DNA from: Craspedostauros australis
Taxonomy: Eukaryota; Bacillariophyta; Bacillariophyceae; Mastogloiales; Achnanthaceae
Direction of reading: 5' to 3'
Assembly: GCA_026770025.1 (NCBI GenBank)
Contig: JAMXDE010000003.1
Location: 2,232,001 to 2,296,000, forward strand
Length of the DNA: 64,000 nucleotides
Shown here: positions 33,592 to 45,000 of the stretch, in pieces
Layout of the letters: each line of letters begins with the position of its first letter
How positions within the stretch are numbered: position 1 is the first letter of the stretch
Program-made: the position numbers and the translations under genes
Notes under the pieces: generated by a model
Databases searched by the model: none
Told to the model about the DNA's origin: nothing
The model's input: only the letters and a program-made list of their open reading frames with translations

Positions 33592-35850
33592 CGTGTCGGC
33601 AGCTGGATGTCTGTATGGCACAGGTGCGGGTGCGGGTGCAGGTGCAGGTGCGAGTGCGAGTACGAGTACGAATACGAATACGAGTACGGATGCGAATACG
33701 AGTGGGTTGCTGACACAAGACAGAGATTTATGTCTGCAAGAGCACAACCGAGGAAGCGGCAAATACACCATACTGGTATGTAGACGTGAAGCTGCCTGTG
33801 GAGGTGGGTCATACACGTAGCGAATCTGCACCAGACGCATGCCGCAGGTTGTACTCGTCCGTCGTGCGCATACTCGCACCTTGTAGTTGGCGCTCAGGGG
33901 CAATCACTGGCGGTTCTTTTGAACCTTGCTGTCGCCACCACCCAGAGGGTGGACGGTGGGCACGTTCGTGGGAAGAGGAGGCCAAGAAATGTCGGAGAGT
34001 CGCGTCGGCCACAGAGCAAGACCTCATACTTTTGGGCGCCTTTGGGTTGATTGGGGTTCTGTGGACCACAAGTCCTCCTGGTCAGCAACATCCGGTCACA
34101 AAGGTACAGCTTCGGGTGAACTCGAACCCCTCATCAGTGCTCAGATGTACTAGTGGGTGACAGTAGTGCAAACTGTTCTGGAAGCGCACGTAAAAAATAG
34201 GACACAGTCGAATAGGTTACAATTAATCTGATGAGGAACGGTAGGAGTTGCGCACATGAGTATCCATCGTCTCGAGTGCGGTGTCACGCGAGCTGCGTAG
34301 GACTTTCCACCTCTTGCCTCGCAGACAGCGCCAGGCATCAGTTGTCCATCATCCGGCTCAAAGAACGCTATGCACCGTTTGCCTCGCTCGGACGTTGAAT
34401 AGCGAAACCATCACGATAAACCTCATCGGGCAGTCCCATTCGTTTGAGTTTGCATGCGGAAGTCCTCTAACCTCTTGTAGCATAAGTATGGGATCCATGA
34501 CACGAATACGCATTGCTGGCCGAACGAACGTTTCGGCTTACAGGGGAAAGGGAGTTGACCAACCCCAGCTCTCGGAATTCGGAAGAGACCTTCCCTGGCG
34601 CCACCTCTGACCGACCGTGATGTGTCTCCTCCTTGCCCACGTGCGAGTGCGAATAGCACACAGCAGAGAGCAACATTCACACACACAAAGCGCGCTCACA
34701 CAAAGCGCACATGCGCTAGTGCACTCTCTCTTTGACTCACGAGATGGCTCCGTCTTGCGGAGGGTCGGTGGCACAACAGAATCCTCACCCGCTCTCTCTC
34801 TCTCTCTCTCTCTGCCAATCTGAAACCAATCCATAATCTTCGGGTGCCAACGCAGGACGACCATCTGGAGACTCCACAGGCGAATCAAGGGGGACAAGTG
34901 TGACAGGGAACAAGACAAGTACAAACAAGGCTATGTGGCAGAATAATAGATGCGGGTGTCCGCGGTACGATCGAAGACAAAGAAGGAAGGCAAAAGAAGA
35001 CCCATCGCAGGAGTTCGCTGGGCTGCAAAGATCGTTGTCCAACACAGAGGTGTGACTGGTGGGAACGGTGTGAGAATCGTACGCGTGTGGTGGCGCCAGA
35101 GCGCCGACATGCTTGCCCACCACATGCTGATGCTCTGATAGCCGTGTCGAAGGACTCGTCCCGTTGGCAATCGGTGAACGCTTTCCTCGTGTACTCGTGT
35201 GGTATTGCGCGTACGTGGGCGGAACGCGTGCGTGGGCCAGGCAGAAAAGGGGAGAGAGAGAGAGAAGCACACACATACTCGCAAGTGCACAGAAGAGCAG
35301 CAGGCAGAGAGGCAAGCACGAACGACCAGATACCCTCGACCCACGATCAGCGCAACGGTATTCGTCTCGCTTTGCGCGTTCGCCATCTTTTTGTCGGTGC
35401 CGTGTGTCATCATGTGACCGTTCGTTTGTTGATTTCCACGTCTCGAATTGACGTTATTTTAGTCGTGCTTATTCAAGTTGAAAAAGTCATTCAGCTCCGA
35501 TGTCCGCCTCGCAACACCGACGTCTGTCTGGAATCATGACCGCCAACAAACGATTGTCCCTACCTGTTTCCCGATCACAGGGAGTTGTGGTGGGAGAAAC
35601 ATCATTCGCGATCGGTTGTGCGCCGTGTCATCATGACCAAAGACTCGGCACAGCGCCGTCATTCCGTTTCGTGTTGTCGACACATTGCCGCCTCTGGTAG
35701 CCAGAGGGACGACACACTTCTCGAAGTGCGGTCATTGTGCATCACCGCTGCACGTTCGGACGCGCGGAGGCGCCACACCTACAAGTGCCGCGCATCCGTT
35801 CGGGTATCATACGTTTCGTGCCGCACCGTACATGAACATCAGCTTGGACC
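33592..35850. other. Intergenic region, no supportable gene
   Basis: The region contains the hexamer repeat 33606-33690 in the leader of the 33-kb gene, a two-copy CACACAAAGCGC repeat (34681-34712), a long CT run (34790-34812), an AG run (35250-35266) and the probable promoter of the methyltransferase gene. Confidence 0.45.
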
Positions 35851-37731
35851 ATGGTGGGGGTGGAATGGGATCACCATGTGACAGGACGCAGACGAGAGCT
35901 GGGCAGGCACGCGAGGGCTGCCTCTGGATTCTCCAGTTGCTGTCGTCATTTTTGCGGCAAAGGGAACATCCTTCGATTTCTGATGCTCCTGGTCACATTC
36001 GTGGCAGCGCTTTGGATCAACCAGAATGACGCCGACATTGGAAAGATAGATGCTTCCATGCGGGCATCGCACGATTACAACCGCGATGAAGGCGGTGGTG
36101 ACGGCAGCCCGACCCTCCAATCTGTTGCGCGTGGGCGAGACTCCACCTATAAGAAGGGATCGGTGTCGAACGGGGCCCTGGATGTGGAGCTGTGTCGGGA
36201 GATTATTCGCAACGTCACGCTGCCGTACTTGGGGAAGAACGGGGTTCCCACCATGCTCAGCCGGCAACGACGCCGCAACGTTCGAGACATGATGATGGAG
36301 CTGATCCTGCAGCAGGATCCCGTCATTCCTGGAGATTGGGTGGAGACCGGGACGTGGAAGGGCGGGGCGTCGCTGCTCGCGGCCATCGTGCAGCGCACGG
36401 CGCAGAACACGCCAGAGTGCGGCAACGTACCCAAACGCACGATCTGGCTGGCAGACTCCTTCGAAGGCTTGCCGCAGGAGGCTGCGAAAGAGAACATCGC
36501 GGATGGTGGCTTCAGCAAGCGCATGGACGGGCCCGGATCATACAAGATCAAAGGCGGCGTGGAGACGGTTAAGCGGACGTTCGTGAAGCATGGATTCGGG
36601 ACGGACGGCTCTGGCGATGTGCCCATCCGATTTCTGGAGGGTTGGTTTGAGGACACTTTGCCCGATGCACCGATCGAAGACATTGCGATCTTGCGTCTTG
36701 ATGGGGATCTGTACGCCTCCACGTTGCAAGCCCTCTTCGCGCTGTACCGCCGCGTGCGCGTCGGCGGCATCGTCATCATTGACGACTACGGACATTGGCC
36801 GCAGTGCAAAGCGGCAATCGACGATTACTTCCTGGATGCCAACGTGAAGCTCAACGTCATCGACAGTACCGGCCGCTGGTTCCAGAAAGAGAACGTCCAC
36901 ATCCGCGTTCCTCCAAAATGGAATCAGAATATGATCACCATCGATCCCAAGGTGCTAAAGGCCTGGGAACAGCTGTCTGGGTGGCATCAGGAAACGACGA
37001 AGAAGTTCGTTGGACATGTTGGAAGTAACCGTTTTCAAACCTACCGATACACCGAAGCCATGCGGCACGTAATTCAGAAGAAGCACCGTGATCAAGCAAA
37101 TCTGCCACGCGCATCTCGATCACTGGTGCATGTGCATGTTTGCGAGACCGGGTTCAACGGTGGGCACTCTGCTATGCTATTTCTCGCCTTCCACAAAGCC
37201 AACACCACCAGCGCCAACGGCAACAGCAACATCAACAGCAACAGCGAGCACGCAAGAGTCCACGTTCACTACCATGGCTGGGATCTGGGCAAGGTCGGAT
37301 CATCCAGACCAATCGCGAAGAAAATGGAGGATGAGTTCGGAGCCGAGCACTTCCACGTTGTCTGGGGCGATTCCAAGCAAACTCTAACCAGCATCCACGT
37401 CGACGAGGGCGAGGAGGCAGGGATGATGCGTGGTCAGACTTGCGACATCATCGTAGTCGATGGCGATCACAGCAGCGAAGGCGTGGCGAACGACCTCCGT
37501 TGGCTCCTGCAGGTATCGCATCCTGGCACGGTGGTATTTGGCGATGACTGCGCACCATACAACAAGAACGTACCAAGATCGAAACAGATGCTGATGGCGT
37601 GGCTTGCTTTTGTCGACGAGGGCAAGTTGGTCAGCGTCGCGAGGTACCGCAACCCGCAGCTCCCAAGCCCGGGTTTCGTGGAGGCGGTCGTTCCAAATAT
37701 GACAACAGGAACCTATGTTTTGGGGACGTGA
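35851..37731 (+). CDS. Membrane-anchored two-domain methyltransferase (TylF-type plus second SAM domain)
   Basis: The protein has 626 residues from an ATG. A short Arg-rich N-terminus and one hydrophobic segment (39-56, LRFLMLLVTFVAALWI) predict a type II membrane anchor, so the catalytic part would face the ER/Golgi lumen. Domain 1 (about 115-350) matches the TylF/macrocin O-methyltransferase family: the SAM loop WVETGTWKGGAS (163-174), DSFEGLP (202-208), LRLDGDLYAST (281-291) and IDDYGHW (310-316). The Asp residues of the last two motifs are the expected metal ligands. Domain 2 (about 425-600) is a second Rossmann-type methyltransferase with VCETGFNGGHS (430-440), CDIIVVDGDHS (531-541) and VVFGDDC (561-567). 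An Asn/Ser repeat (about 451-465) lies inside domain 2. The substrate is unknown, but sugar or glycan hydroxyls are likely. The fusion is unusual to my knowledge. Confidence 0.88.
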   Translation: MVGVEWDHHVTGRRRELGRHARAASGFSSCCRHFCGKGNILRFLMLLVTFVAALWINQNDADIGKIDASMRASHDYNRDEGGGDGSPTLQSVARGRDSTYKKGSVSNGALDVELCREIIRNVTLPYLGKNGVPTMLSRQRRRNVRDMMMELILQQDPVIPGDWVETGTWKGGASLLAAIVQRTAQNTPECGNVPKRTIWLADSFEGLPQEAAKENIADGGFSKRMDGPGSYKIKGGVETVKRTFVKHGFGTDGSGDVPIRFLEGWFEDTLPDAPIEDIAILRLDGDLYASTLQALFALYRRVRVGGIVIIDDYGHWPQCKAAIDDYFLDANVKLNVIDSTGRWFQKENVHIRVPPKWNQNMITIDPKVLKAWEQLSGWHQETTKKFVGHVGSNRFQTYRYTEAMRHVIQKKHRDQANLPRASRSLVHVHVCETGFNGGHSAMLFLAFHKANTTSANGNSNINSNSEHARVHVHYHGWDLGKVGSSRPIAKKMEDEFGAEHFHVVWGDSKQTLTSIHVDEGEEAGMMRGQTCDIIVVDGDHSSEGVANDLRWLLQVSHPGTVVFGDDCAPYNKNVPRSKQMLMAWLAFVDEGKLVSVARYRNPQLPSPGFVEAVVPNMTTGTYVLGT

Positions 37732-38732
37732 CAGTGATCGACGACAACTTCGCAAACCGACGCTAGTATTGATCTACCCCCAACTTACTGCTGTCCCCGC
37801 CGATGGTCCGTTACAATGGCATAATACTTGTACTTTGACAAGTTGGGTCCGGCAGCGCACAAGCGGTTCAACAAATCTGCCAGTTCCGACCGCAGAATGC
37901 GCGCTCACAGGCCACGGCCCACCCGTATTGGCGCTGACTGTGTACACATACACGATTCATCGACGATTCATCGACGATTCATCAACAGGCCAGCAGCCCA
38001 GTCTGAAGTCCAGTAGCTCGCAAAAGACGGCCACCAGCATTGACACCCTATGTTACGAATGCTTCCGAGCCTCCCAGCGTTCCAAAATGACATCTTCCGC
38101 CCTTTGGGTTGGCATGGCAACCATGCCACAGCACCATCTGCAAAAGTGGCCAAAACGGAGACACGATCCTGCTCTTGCTGCTGCCACCTCCGTCTTCGAA
38201 TGGAGAGGCGTGGGCGGCGAATCACACGCACCAAAATGCAACATATTAGAGCGAACATACTCGTACGAGGTAATCAGCAACCCCTTCATGAAGAGTTGCA
38301 AGTACAACAGGGTGAGGGCAGAGCATCGCGGAGGAGCCCGTAGAGAAAGTATGGATGCCCCATTGACTATTATACATGCTCGCAGAGTACTTTCTCTCCA
38401 GACATGACTTATGTTGAAACTGGAGTGATTGGCATAACTCATGTAAGGCGAAAACTGACAGCCTGCCACGGCACCAAAGCCATCACGCCATGTTGGGTAT
38501 GGCTCAGAGAAAACACCCTGCGGTGCATGTGGGATCGTAAAACGCATCATAGCTGCTTGCTGTGAATGTAGAGACGCGCTTGCTGTTCAAAGGCCTCCCG
38601 CGATGAACATAGAGTATAGTCGTAATATCATGTTGGTGCTCTGGGCCAGCCAATTCGAGCCCGAGGAGATCGCATGTTGCTGGGGATGGTGCGATTTTGT
38701 GTGGTGCATGCGCGCACGACCAGTAGAGTTAA
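37732..38732. other. Intergenic region
   Basis: A three-copy 11-bp repeat (unit ACGATTCATCG) lies at about 37951-37984. There is no supportable gene. Confidence 0.45.
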
Positions 38733-39305
38733 TCATTCTTGCTGTCGACCATTCTGTCGTCTGTCGCAGTCCGATGGTGGCTGTTGTGATCGATTCGGTT
38801 GCACGTCCGAGTCATCCATCGCAGCATCATCGGCACCATCAGTGCTGCGTCCCCCGCGTTGCGTTGCGCTGGCCGTCGCATTCATCGCTTCATCAGCGAT
38901 GTCCGTTTGAACGATGAGAAGCACATTGTCGACAATGTCGAGGATCTCCGTTGGGTTGGAACGGCCGTGCGCTGAGAACAGCCTGCCATCGCCGTTCCGT
39001 CTCGTAGGGATGGCCATATGCGGATGTGGATCCACGGTGAAGGGCGACAGAGCTGTTGGTGGAGAAGTCAATGGGCGCGATCGACCCCCGGGTCGATTCA
39101 TTGCATCATTGTCGCTTGAGCTCGTGAGCCAGTTGTAGACATCGGCTGTCAGCTGATCCAGTCTCGTACTCGTAGTTGGGCTTTGCGGCTGACCACGAAC
39201 GAAGCGATGAGGATGGCGACGAGAATGATTGTGGGCGTTGGTCGTGCGTTGGGATGATGCACCACTGCATGATGGTGGTCCGGATGGAATGCCTGATCTT
39301 CCCAT
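38733..39305 (-). CDS. Disordered protein with amphipathic LD-helix motif (member 4)
   Basis: The protein has 190 residues from ATG 39305; the nine codons upstream begin with TTG. Residues 1-110 are Ser/Pro/Arg/Asn-rich. A helix at 119-132 (TEILDIVDNVLLIV) has hydrophobics at 121, 122, 124, 125, 128, 129, 131 and 132 and Asp123. This is the same spacing as in the products at 12585, 14978 and 33031, with all eight hydrophobic positions filled. The tail (about 140-190) is Asp/Ser/Gln-rich. No domain is recognised. I infer that the helix is a docking or dimerisation element within an otherwise unstructured protein. Confidence 0.5.
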   Translation of the reverse strand: MGRSGIPSGPPSCSGASSQRTTNAHNHSRRHPHRFVRGQPQSPTTSTRLDQLTADVYNWLTSSSDNDAMNRPGGRSRPLTSPPTALSPFTVDPHPHMAIPTRRNGDGRLFSAHGRSNPTEILDIVDNVLLIVQTDIADEAMNATASATQRGGRSTDGADDAAMDDSDVQPNRSQQPPSDCDRRQNGRQQE

Positions 39306-39439
39306 GGTCCTCAGGCAAACTGTGCTTTTCAATCTATGGACGCTGCCTGTGGCAAAGTTTATGGCGTCGTTGATATTATGGCGTTTGGTAGAGAAGTATC
39401 TCTACGGATAGAAAGCGTTGACGTTGTTGCAAAGGTGGT

Positions 39440-39494
39440 GGTATGGTATGGTATGGTATGGTATGGTATGGTATGGTATGGTATGGTATGGTAT
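39440..39494. repeat. GGTAT pentanucleotide microsatellite
   Basis: There are about 11 perfect tandem copies of GGTAT. It is the longest simple repeat in the window. Confidence 0.95.
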
Positions 39495-40910
39495 TGTGCA
39501 ACTTGGGTGAAGCCAGGTGCTTTCCAGTGGAAGTTTGCGTACGTGGTGCTCTTGGGGGAGAGAGTACTGTGTTCTGGTGTTGTGCGTGATGGGGATCTGA
39601 TTGTGGTCCCTGTTGCGGTTGCAGTTGCAGTCGTAGTGACGAATACAACTCAGCCAGCATCGCAGTATTCGTCGTCGCGTTGCAATGGGCAGGGCGCAGC
39701 CTCGTCCTCCTCCCTCTCCCAACAAGGAGCGAGAGCGTGAGCATAGCAAAGGGGTATCGGTGTCCCACGACATCCACCTGTACCAGTGTGGCGAGTAGTC
39801 AACGATACTTGCATCACTCATGAGAGTACGATAGGTTCATGTTGCTGCGCTGCTCGTATCGTCAAGTGAAGGTGGCGGGCTATGTCACTGTGTTATTGTT
39901 GTGTAGTGGTGGTGATGGTGGTTCGACTTGCGGAAAGATTGTGTGTCAAGTTACCTATGATGAGTGCGTGTCTGCCCAACCATAAATGCGAGCAATGAGC
40001 AGCGCCTCCAGATGACGACCAAACCAAGGGGAAAGAACTGCTCGTTATGGAAGGGGCACATGAACTCGACCAGGACAAGGGCACATACTTAGACCTACAT
40101 CCGCGTAGAAGCGGAGAAGTGAAACTGAACTTTCGCGCGTTCATCGACAGGTGATCAGACAGAAACCATTGCAAAGTACACGAGCACACACGAGTAGAAT
40201 AGCATGTGGGTGGAGAACACAGAGTTGAACTTCACGAGCAGAGCACAACACGATGGCGACGCCGATCCTGATACCGATACCGACAGCGATACCCACTTCG
40301 CGATTCCGTTGTCACCTTGGAGAAAAACTGCGTGCTCTGCACGCTCCGCTCTGCCATGCATTTCTGTGGAGCACCCCACTCCACTCTGTTCCACTGGAAT
40401 AGTATCAGCCGCAAACTGGAACCAACAAGAATACGATGAGAATCCTCGACCACGCCGGACAAGGATGATGAATGCACCATTGCCATTATGATAGCACAGC
40501 CAGAGTACACATGTCAAGTAGAGCAAATCAAGATTAAGATTACGAGTATCATGGGTACGAATATGCAGATGCGCACATGAGTTGGAACAGCATTGGACGA
40601 AGGCCTGTCGAGAGCAACGCTGTGCAGGATTGTACCAAAACGCACCCCACTCCCAAAGATCTATGCGGTTGACCCGTATCAGCGGAGAGACCGCGCTGCG
40701 TGGGCGCATTTGCAAACTGGAAGTGTTGCTCGTATCCCAGAACACCATGATCCAAACTGAGTGCTTGGCAAGATGGTTGGTGGGACCATTGGCACTCCAA
40801 GCGCCATCCCACAACCCACAGACAGATCTGCTTCTATGTCTCCGCGATGTTGCCGGACTATACAGGGCAAACAAATGCGAAATCTCAAAGACAGCTTTGA
40901 TGCAAACTAC

Positions 40911-40938
40911 TACTACTCCGACCGGAAAGGATTCAGCC
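40911..40938 (+). repeat. 28-bp dispersed exact repeat, copy A
   Basis: It is identical to the reverse complement of 49722-49749; the core is CCGACCGGAAAGGATTC. Flanking sequence does not match. Confidence 0.9.
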
Positions 40939-41499
40939 CACTCACAGGCATGGCACGCTCTGTTTTTGTCGTTCAGCCACCCTCAGGAGCTGCGGGATAA
41001 ATATAAAACCACACAATCAAGTGGTGGTCGATTAAAAAGAAGCACGCCCGACGGACCCTGATAGTATGCGCTTAGAGAGTGTCGAGTTAATGCGAGACCA
41101 TCGTAGTTGGTACCATGGTTGTGTCCAACCCTCATTTCGTCGCTGTCTGTGTCGTCTCCTGGCATGTTCTCCTTCACTCGCATGATCTTGTTCTCTGGGG
41201 TGAATCGGTTCACACACGGTCACGACCTGGGGTAACTCGGGTGAACTTCGCGCACAGCACACGCATTCTAGTCCACTCAACTGGCAAATTATTCACATGC
41301 CTCTCTGACACTTCCGCCCACAGGTTGCTCCTGGCATTTTGAAGCTTTCATCTCCATCTCCATTGGCATCTTGTTGTGTCTGTGTCACTTCATCTTGTAG
41401 TTGCTGGTCGCTGTTCTTGCATCTTTTCCTGTGTGTCTGATTGGAATACTGCTTGCAAGCTCGCTTGCCTGTTTCTTCCTCACTCTTCATTCCTCCATC

Positions 41500-42004
41500 T
41501 GACAGACTCCTGCATCACCAATGGAACGTGACATCTGGAGAGCAGAAGGACGCCTACTGACGTCGACAGGATGTCATCATGTCACCACGTCGACATCTGT
41601 CTCCAAGTCAGAACAGGAGGCGAAGATCCGATGACCGAAGGGCATCAGGATCATGGATATGGGAGATGAACTTCAAATGGTAAGTACTCATGGAGTAGGA
41701 ACCAGTACTGAATGAACGGAGTGTCGAATGTGGAGTACGCATCGAACACGGAGTATCATATGGCACGAAGCACACAATATTGAGAGAGAGAGAATACAGA
41801 GAGGAGCGAGAGAGTATCTTGTGTACCAACTCATAGTCGGAGACCGAATCTACGAAACAGATTGAAGTACCAAGAGCATCAGACAAGAGAACGGGCGTAC
41901 ACCAAGAGGATCGGACTAGCCAAGTAATGAAATAGCAAACAGAAGACTATCAACCAACACCATCTTCCACAATCGTAGGTTACCGTGCGCGGAACTTGCC
42001 AACA
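41500..42004 (+). repeat. 5' LTR of the decayed copia element
   Basis: It is about 505 bp, TGACA...CAACA. It retains many CpG sites that are TpG or CpA in the 3' LTR, for example CTGACGTCGACAGG at 41557 against CTGATGTTGACAGG at 48722. Confidence 0.8.
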
Positions 42005-42016
42005 CGTTTATAAACG
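42005..42016 (+). other. Palindrome at the primer-binding position of the decayed copia element
   Basis: CGTTTATAAACG follows the 5' LTR with no gap. It is a perfect 12-bp palindrome, matching in place and outline the CGTTTTAAAACG of the other copia element. Confidence 0.75.
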
Positions 42017-42086
42017 ATAGATCAGGGCGATCCCGTGGATCGGATCGTGCGAGGAAGACGAACATCATTCGAGAGCAGCAGGCTGA

Positions 42087-45000
42087 ATGAGCGAGGAAGA
42101 GGAATTGAAAGACATCCCTCTGTCCAATCCGGCTATCAAGCAAGAAGAAGGTGCGAGCGAGACTCGACTTCAAGAACAGGAGGAAGCAGCTGCGGCTACT
42201 GTCCTATCAGGCGCAGAGGCAAGCGCGATCGACGAGACCGAAGAAGAACGGTCTGCGAGACTACACCGCGAGAAGAAGAGTATCCTCAAGGCGGCCAAGC
42301 AAGAGGAGACTGGTGTGACGGAGAGCATTCGCACAGCCAAACAGGGTGGGAAAAGCGAGACACCACCAGGAGGAGAATTTGTGACAAAAACAATCTCCGC
42401 GAAACAACAAGCGAAAATCGAAGAATCGACAACACAGAAACAAACGGAAATCAAGGGCGCGAGCGCACCAACAACGAAACAACGAATCAACATGGCGACA
42501 TCAGCCAACATGAACAAGCGACGCATCAAGGCGCCAATGTTCAGCGGTGAACAGGAAGACTACAGCGCATGGGAGTCCCAAGCGAAAGCATAGGCTCGTG
42601 CACAGAAGACGAGAGACGTGATGTTGGGCAAGACCAAGGTGCCAACAGTGAGCGAGATTGCAGCAGCCGCCGAAGCAGACAGGGAAGCACTGGAGGAAAC
42701 CTACGAGCTGGGATGCGACTGCTTCAGCGATCTGATCCTCATGATGGATGCAGAGAAGAGAAAGGGCAAGCAGGCCATCCAATACATCAATCAGTGTATC
42801 TCCGACGATTACCCCAAGGGGGATCCACACGCTGCGTGGAACGTTCTCGTGGAGAAGTTCCGCCCATCCGACGTGGTGACGAAGATCAAACCCAAGTGCC
42901 AATTCAACAACAAAAAGATGAAGAGAGACTCGGACCCAGACATCTACATCACGCGACTCGAGAGTCTACGATCGCGTCTCCACGATGTCAAGTACGAGAT
43001 CACGGACGAGGAAATGATCATGCAAATCCTCAGCACGGTGAGCAACGAGTACAGAACGCACATCGTGAACTTCCAACACCAACTCACGTTCAATCCGGAA
43101 CTGGTTACCATCAACGCAATCAGAGGAGTACTCCGCACTGCATACGCCACTCACCAAGGAGGCAAGGCGTACGTCGACGACTTCCAAGACAGCAACACGA
43201 AGAGCAACAACACCGGCTTCACAAGCACCGGTAACTTCAAGGGTACTTGTCACAACTGTGGCGTGTATGGCCATAGATCCGCCAATTGCCCAGAACGCAA
43301 GAAATCGAACAACAAGAAAAACAACAACAACAACAACAACAACAGCAGAATGAACGGAAAACGCAACAACAACCGCAACAAGGGAAGTGGCTTCAATGGC
43401 AAGTGCAACTACTGCGGCATCTTCGGACATCGCGAGGCGGAGTGCCGAAAGAAGAAGTTCAACGAGATGAAGAAGGCCAACGAACAGGTCAACACAGCAA
43501 CGGAAGGACACGACAAGAGCGGGCACGAGATGGTACTCTCGGCAAAGGACATGCCGCTCTGCATGTTGATGTCCGACGACTACATCGAAGACTCCTTCTT
43601 CGACAACTTCGAGTGCGTCGGAAGTGACGACGAAGTACAGGGCGATGAGATCGTCCCGGAGTGGCTCAGCGAGGAGCCAATCATCCACGAGGTGGATCCA
43701 AGACGCGAAGTGAGCTACGAGTGCTGCTTCAACGCGCACGACCTGATTGGTTCATACGGCGACGCAGCCGAGATGGACAGCGAGGCCATCGATAGCGACA
43801 TCGAAGAGGCAATGAGCGAAGACAACGAAGACGCCGACGAGGACGGCGCAGATGAAGACGACGAGGTGAACCGCGACGAAATGCCTCCTCCCCAGGCAGG
43901 GAGATACGAGAGAACAGGAACCTTCATTAATCGAGGCCAAGGCGAAACGAACAGCGGCGCGGCGCCGCCTCCTCCAGCGGCGGGGAACAACAGATCGGGC
44001 ATCTTCGATGAAGATGACAGCGACGAATCCGAAGACGGCAATCATCAAGACGACAGCTTCAACCCAAACGAGCGCGTCGTCTACCCAGGGAACATCGACT
44101 TCCCACCAATCGAGGATCCCAACAGCTCCAACTACCTCCATCGTCATGACACCGTCCCATATGCAACAGAGACAGCATTGGTGATCCAGAAGCAACTCAT
44201 CTTTGATGCAGTGATGGAAGCAGGAGTGAAACTGTTCTCAGGAATCGAACGAGGAGTACTCAGACCGATATGGGTCAACATGATGGGATCCATCCTATCC
44301 GAGAACTTCAGATCAATTGAAGAGATTCTCGTCAACGCGGTCGTCATCAACCGCATACTCGAAGCGAACGAGACAGAGACGATCCCAGAGACAGATCTGC
44401 ACTACATCCTTGGAGGATGTATGCGTGTACTCTTGCGAGAGCGATCACGCGTCCACCCATACGATCCAGCCACAGGATCACATCGGAGCAATACGATTCC
44501 ATCAGACTACGCACAACTACCCAACAACATGGATGACGAGGAACATCACAACCCATACAACGAAGATGGAGTTCACGAAGACGACGATGACGGTAGCTTC
44601 GACGACGAGATAGCTGCGGCAGCCGTGGAGCAGCTCCACGAGCTGAGCACCAAGCACAAGGACAAGGTCAACAAGGACACCTGGCTCGCCGATAGCGGAG
44701 CTTCGTGTCACATCGTCAATTCAGACTCCGCCCTCTTCAACGTGCGGCACATCAAATCCTTCGTCCAAGTGGGAGACAGTACGAAACTGGACTCTCCCAA
44801 AATGGGATCCATTCGCTTGAAGGTCAAGCAACGAGACAACACTGGCCACATCATCTGGCTCGATGATGTGAAGTACACACCGAAAATGGCAGTGAACCTT
44901 TTCTCAACGAACAAGGCTCTGTACAATGGATACCAGCTTGGTAGCAACGGCATTCTGATGGACATCATCAACGGATCCGGAACGAAGATCGTATTCGACC

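Larger units (their letters stand above)
39306..41499. other. Intergenic region
   Basis: The region holds the GGTAT microsatellite (39440-39494) and one copy of a 28-bp sequence repeated exactly and inverted at 49722-49749. There is no supportable gene. Confidence 0.45.

Noticed and set aside
33592..33903. N-terminal extension of the 33-kb protein with a Val/Leu then Ala/Pro run that resembles a membrane segment
   Set aside because: The run is the translation of a TCGTAC/CGCACC hexamer repeat, so the ATG at 33591 is preferred.
42966..43739. 257-aa minus-strand frame
   Set aside because: It is antisense to the Gag region of the decayed copia element.
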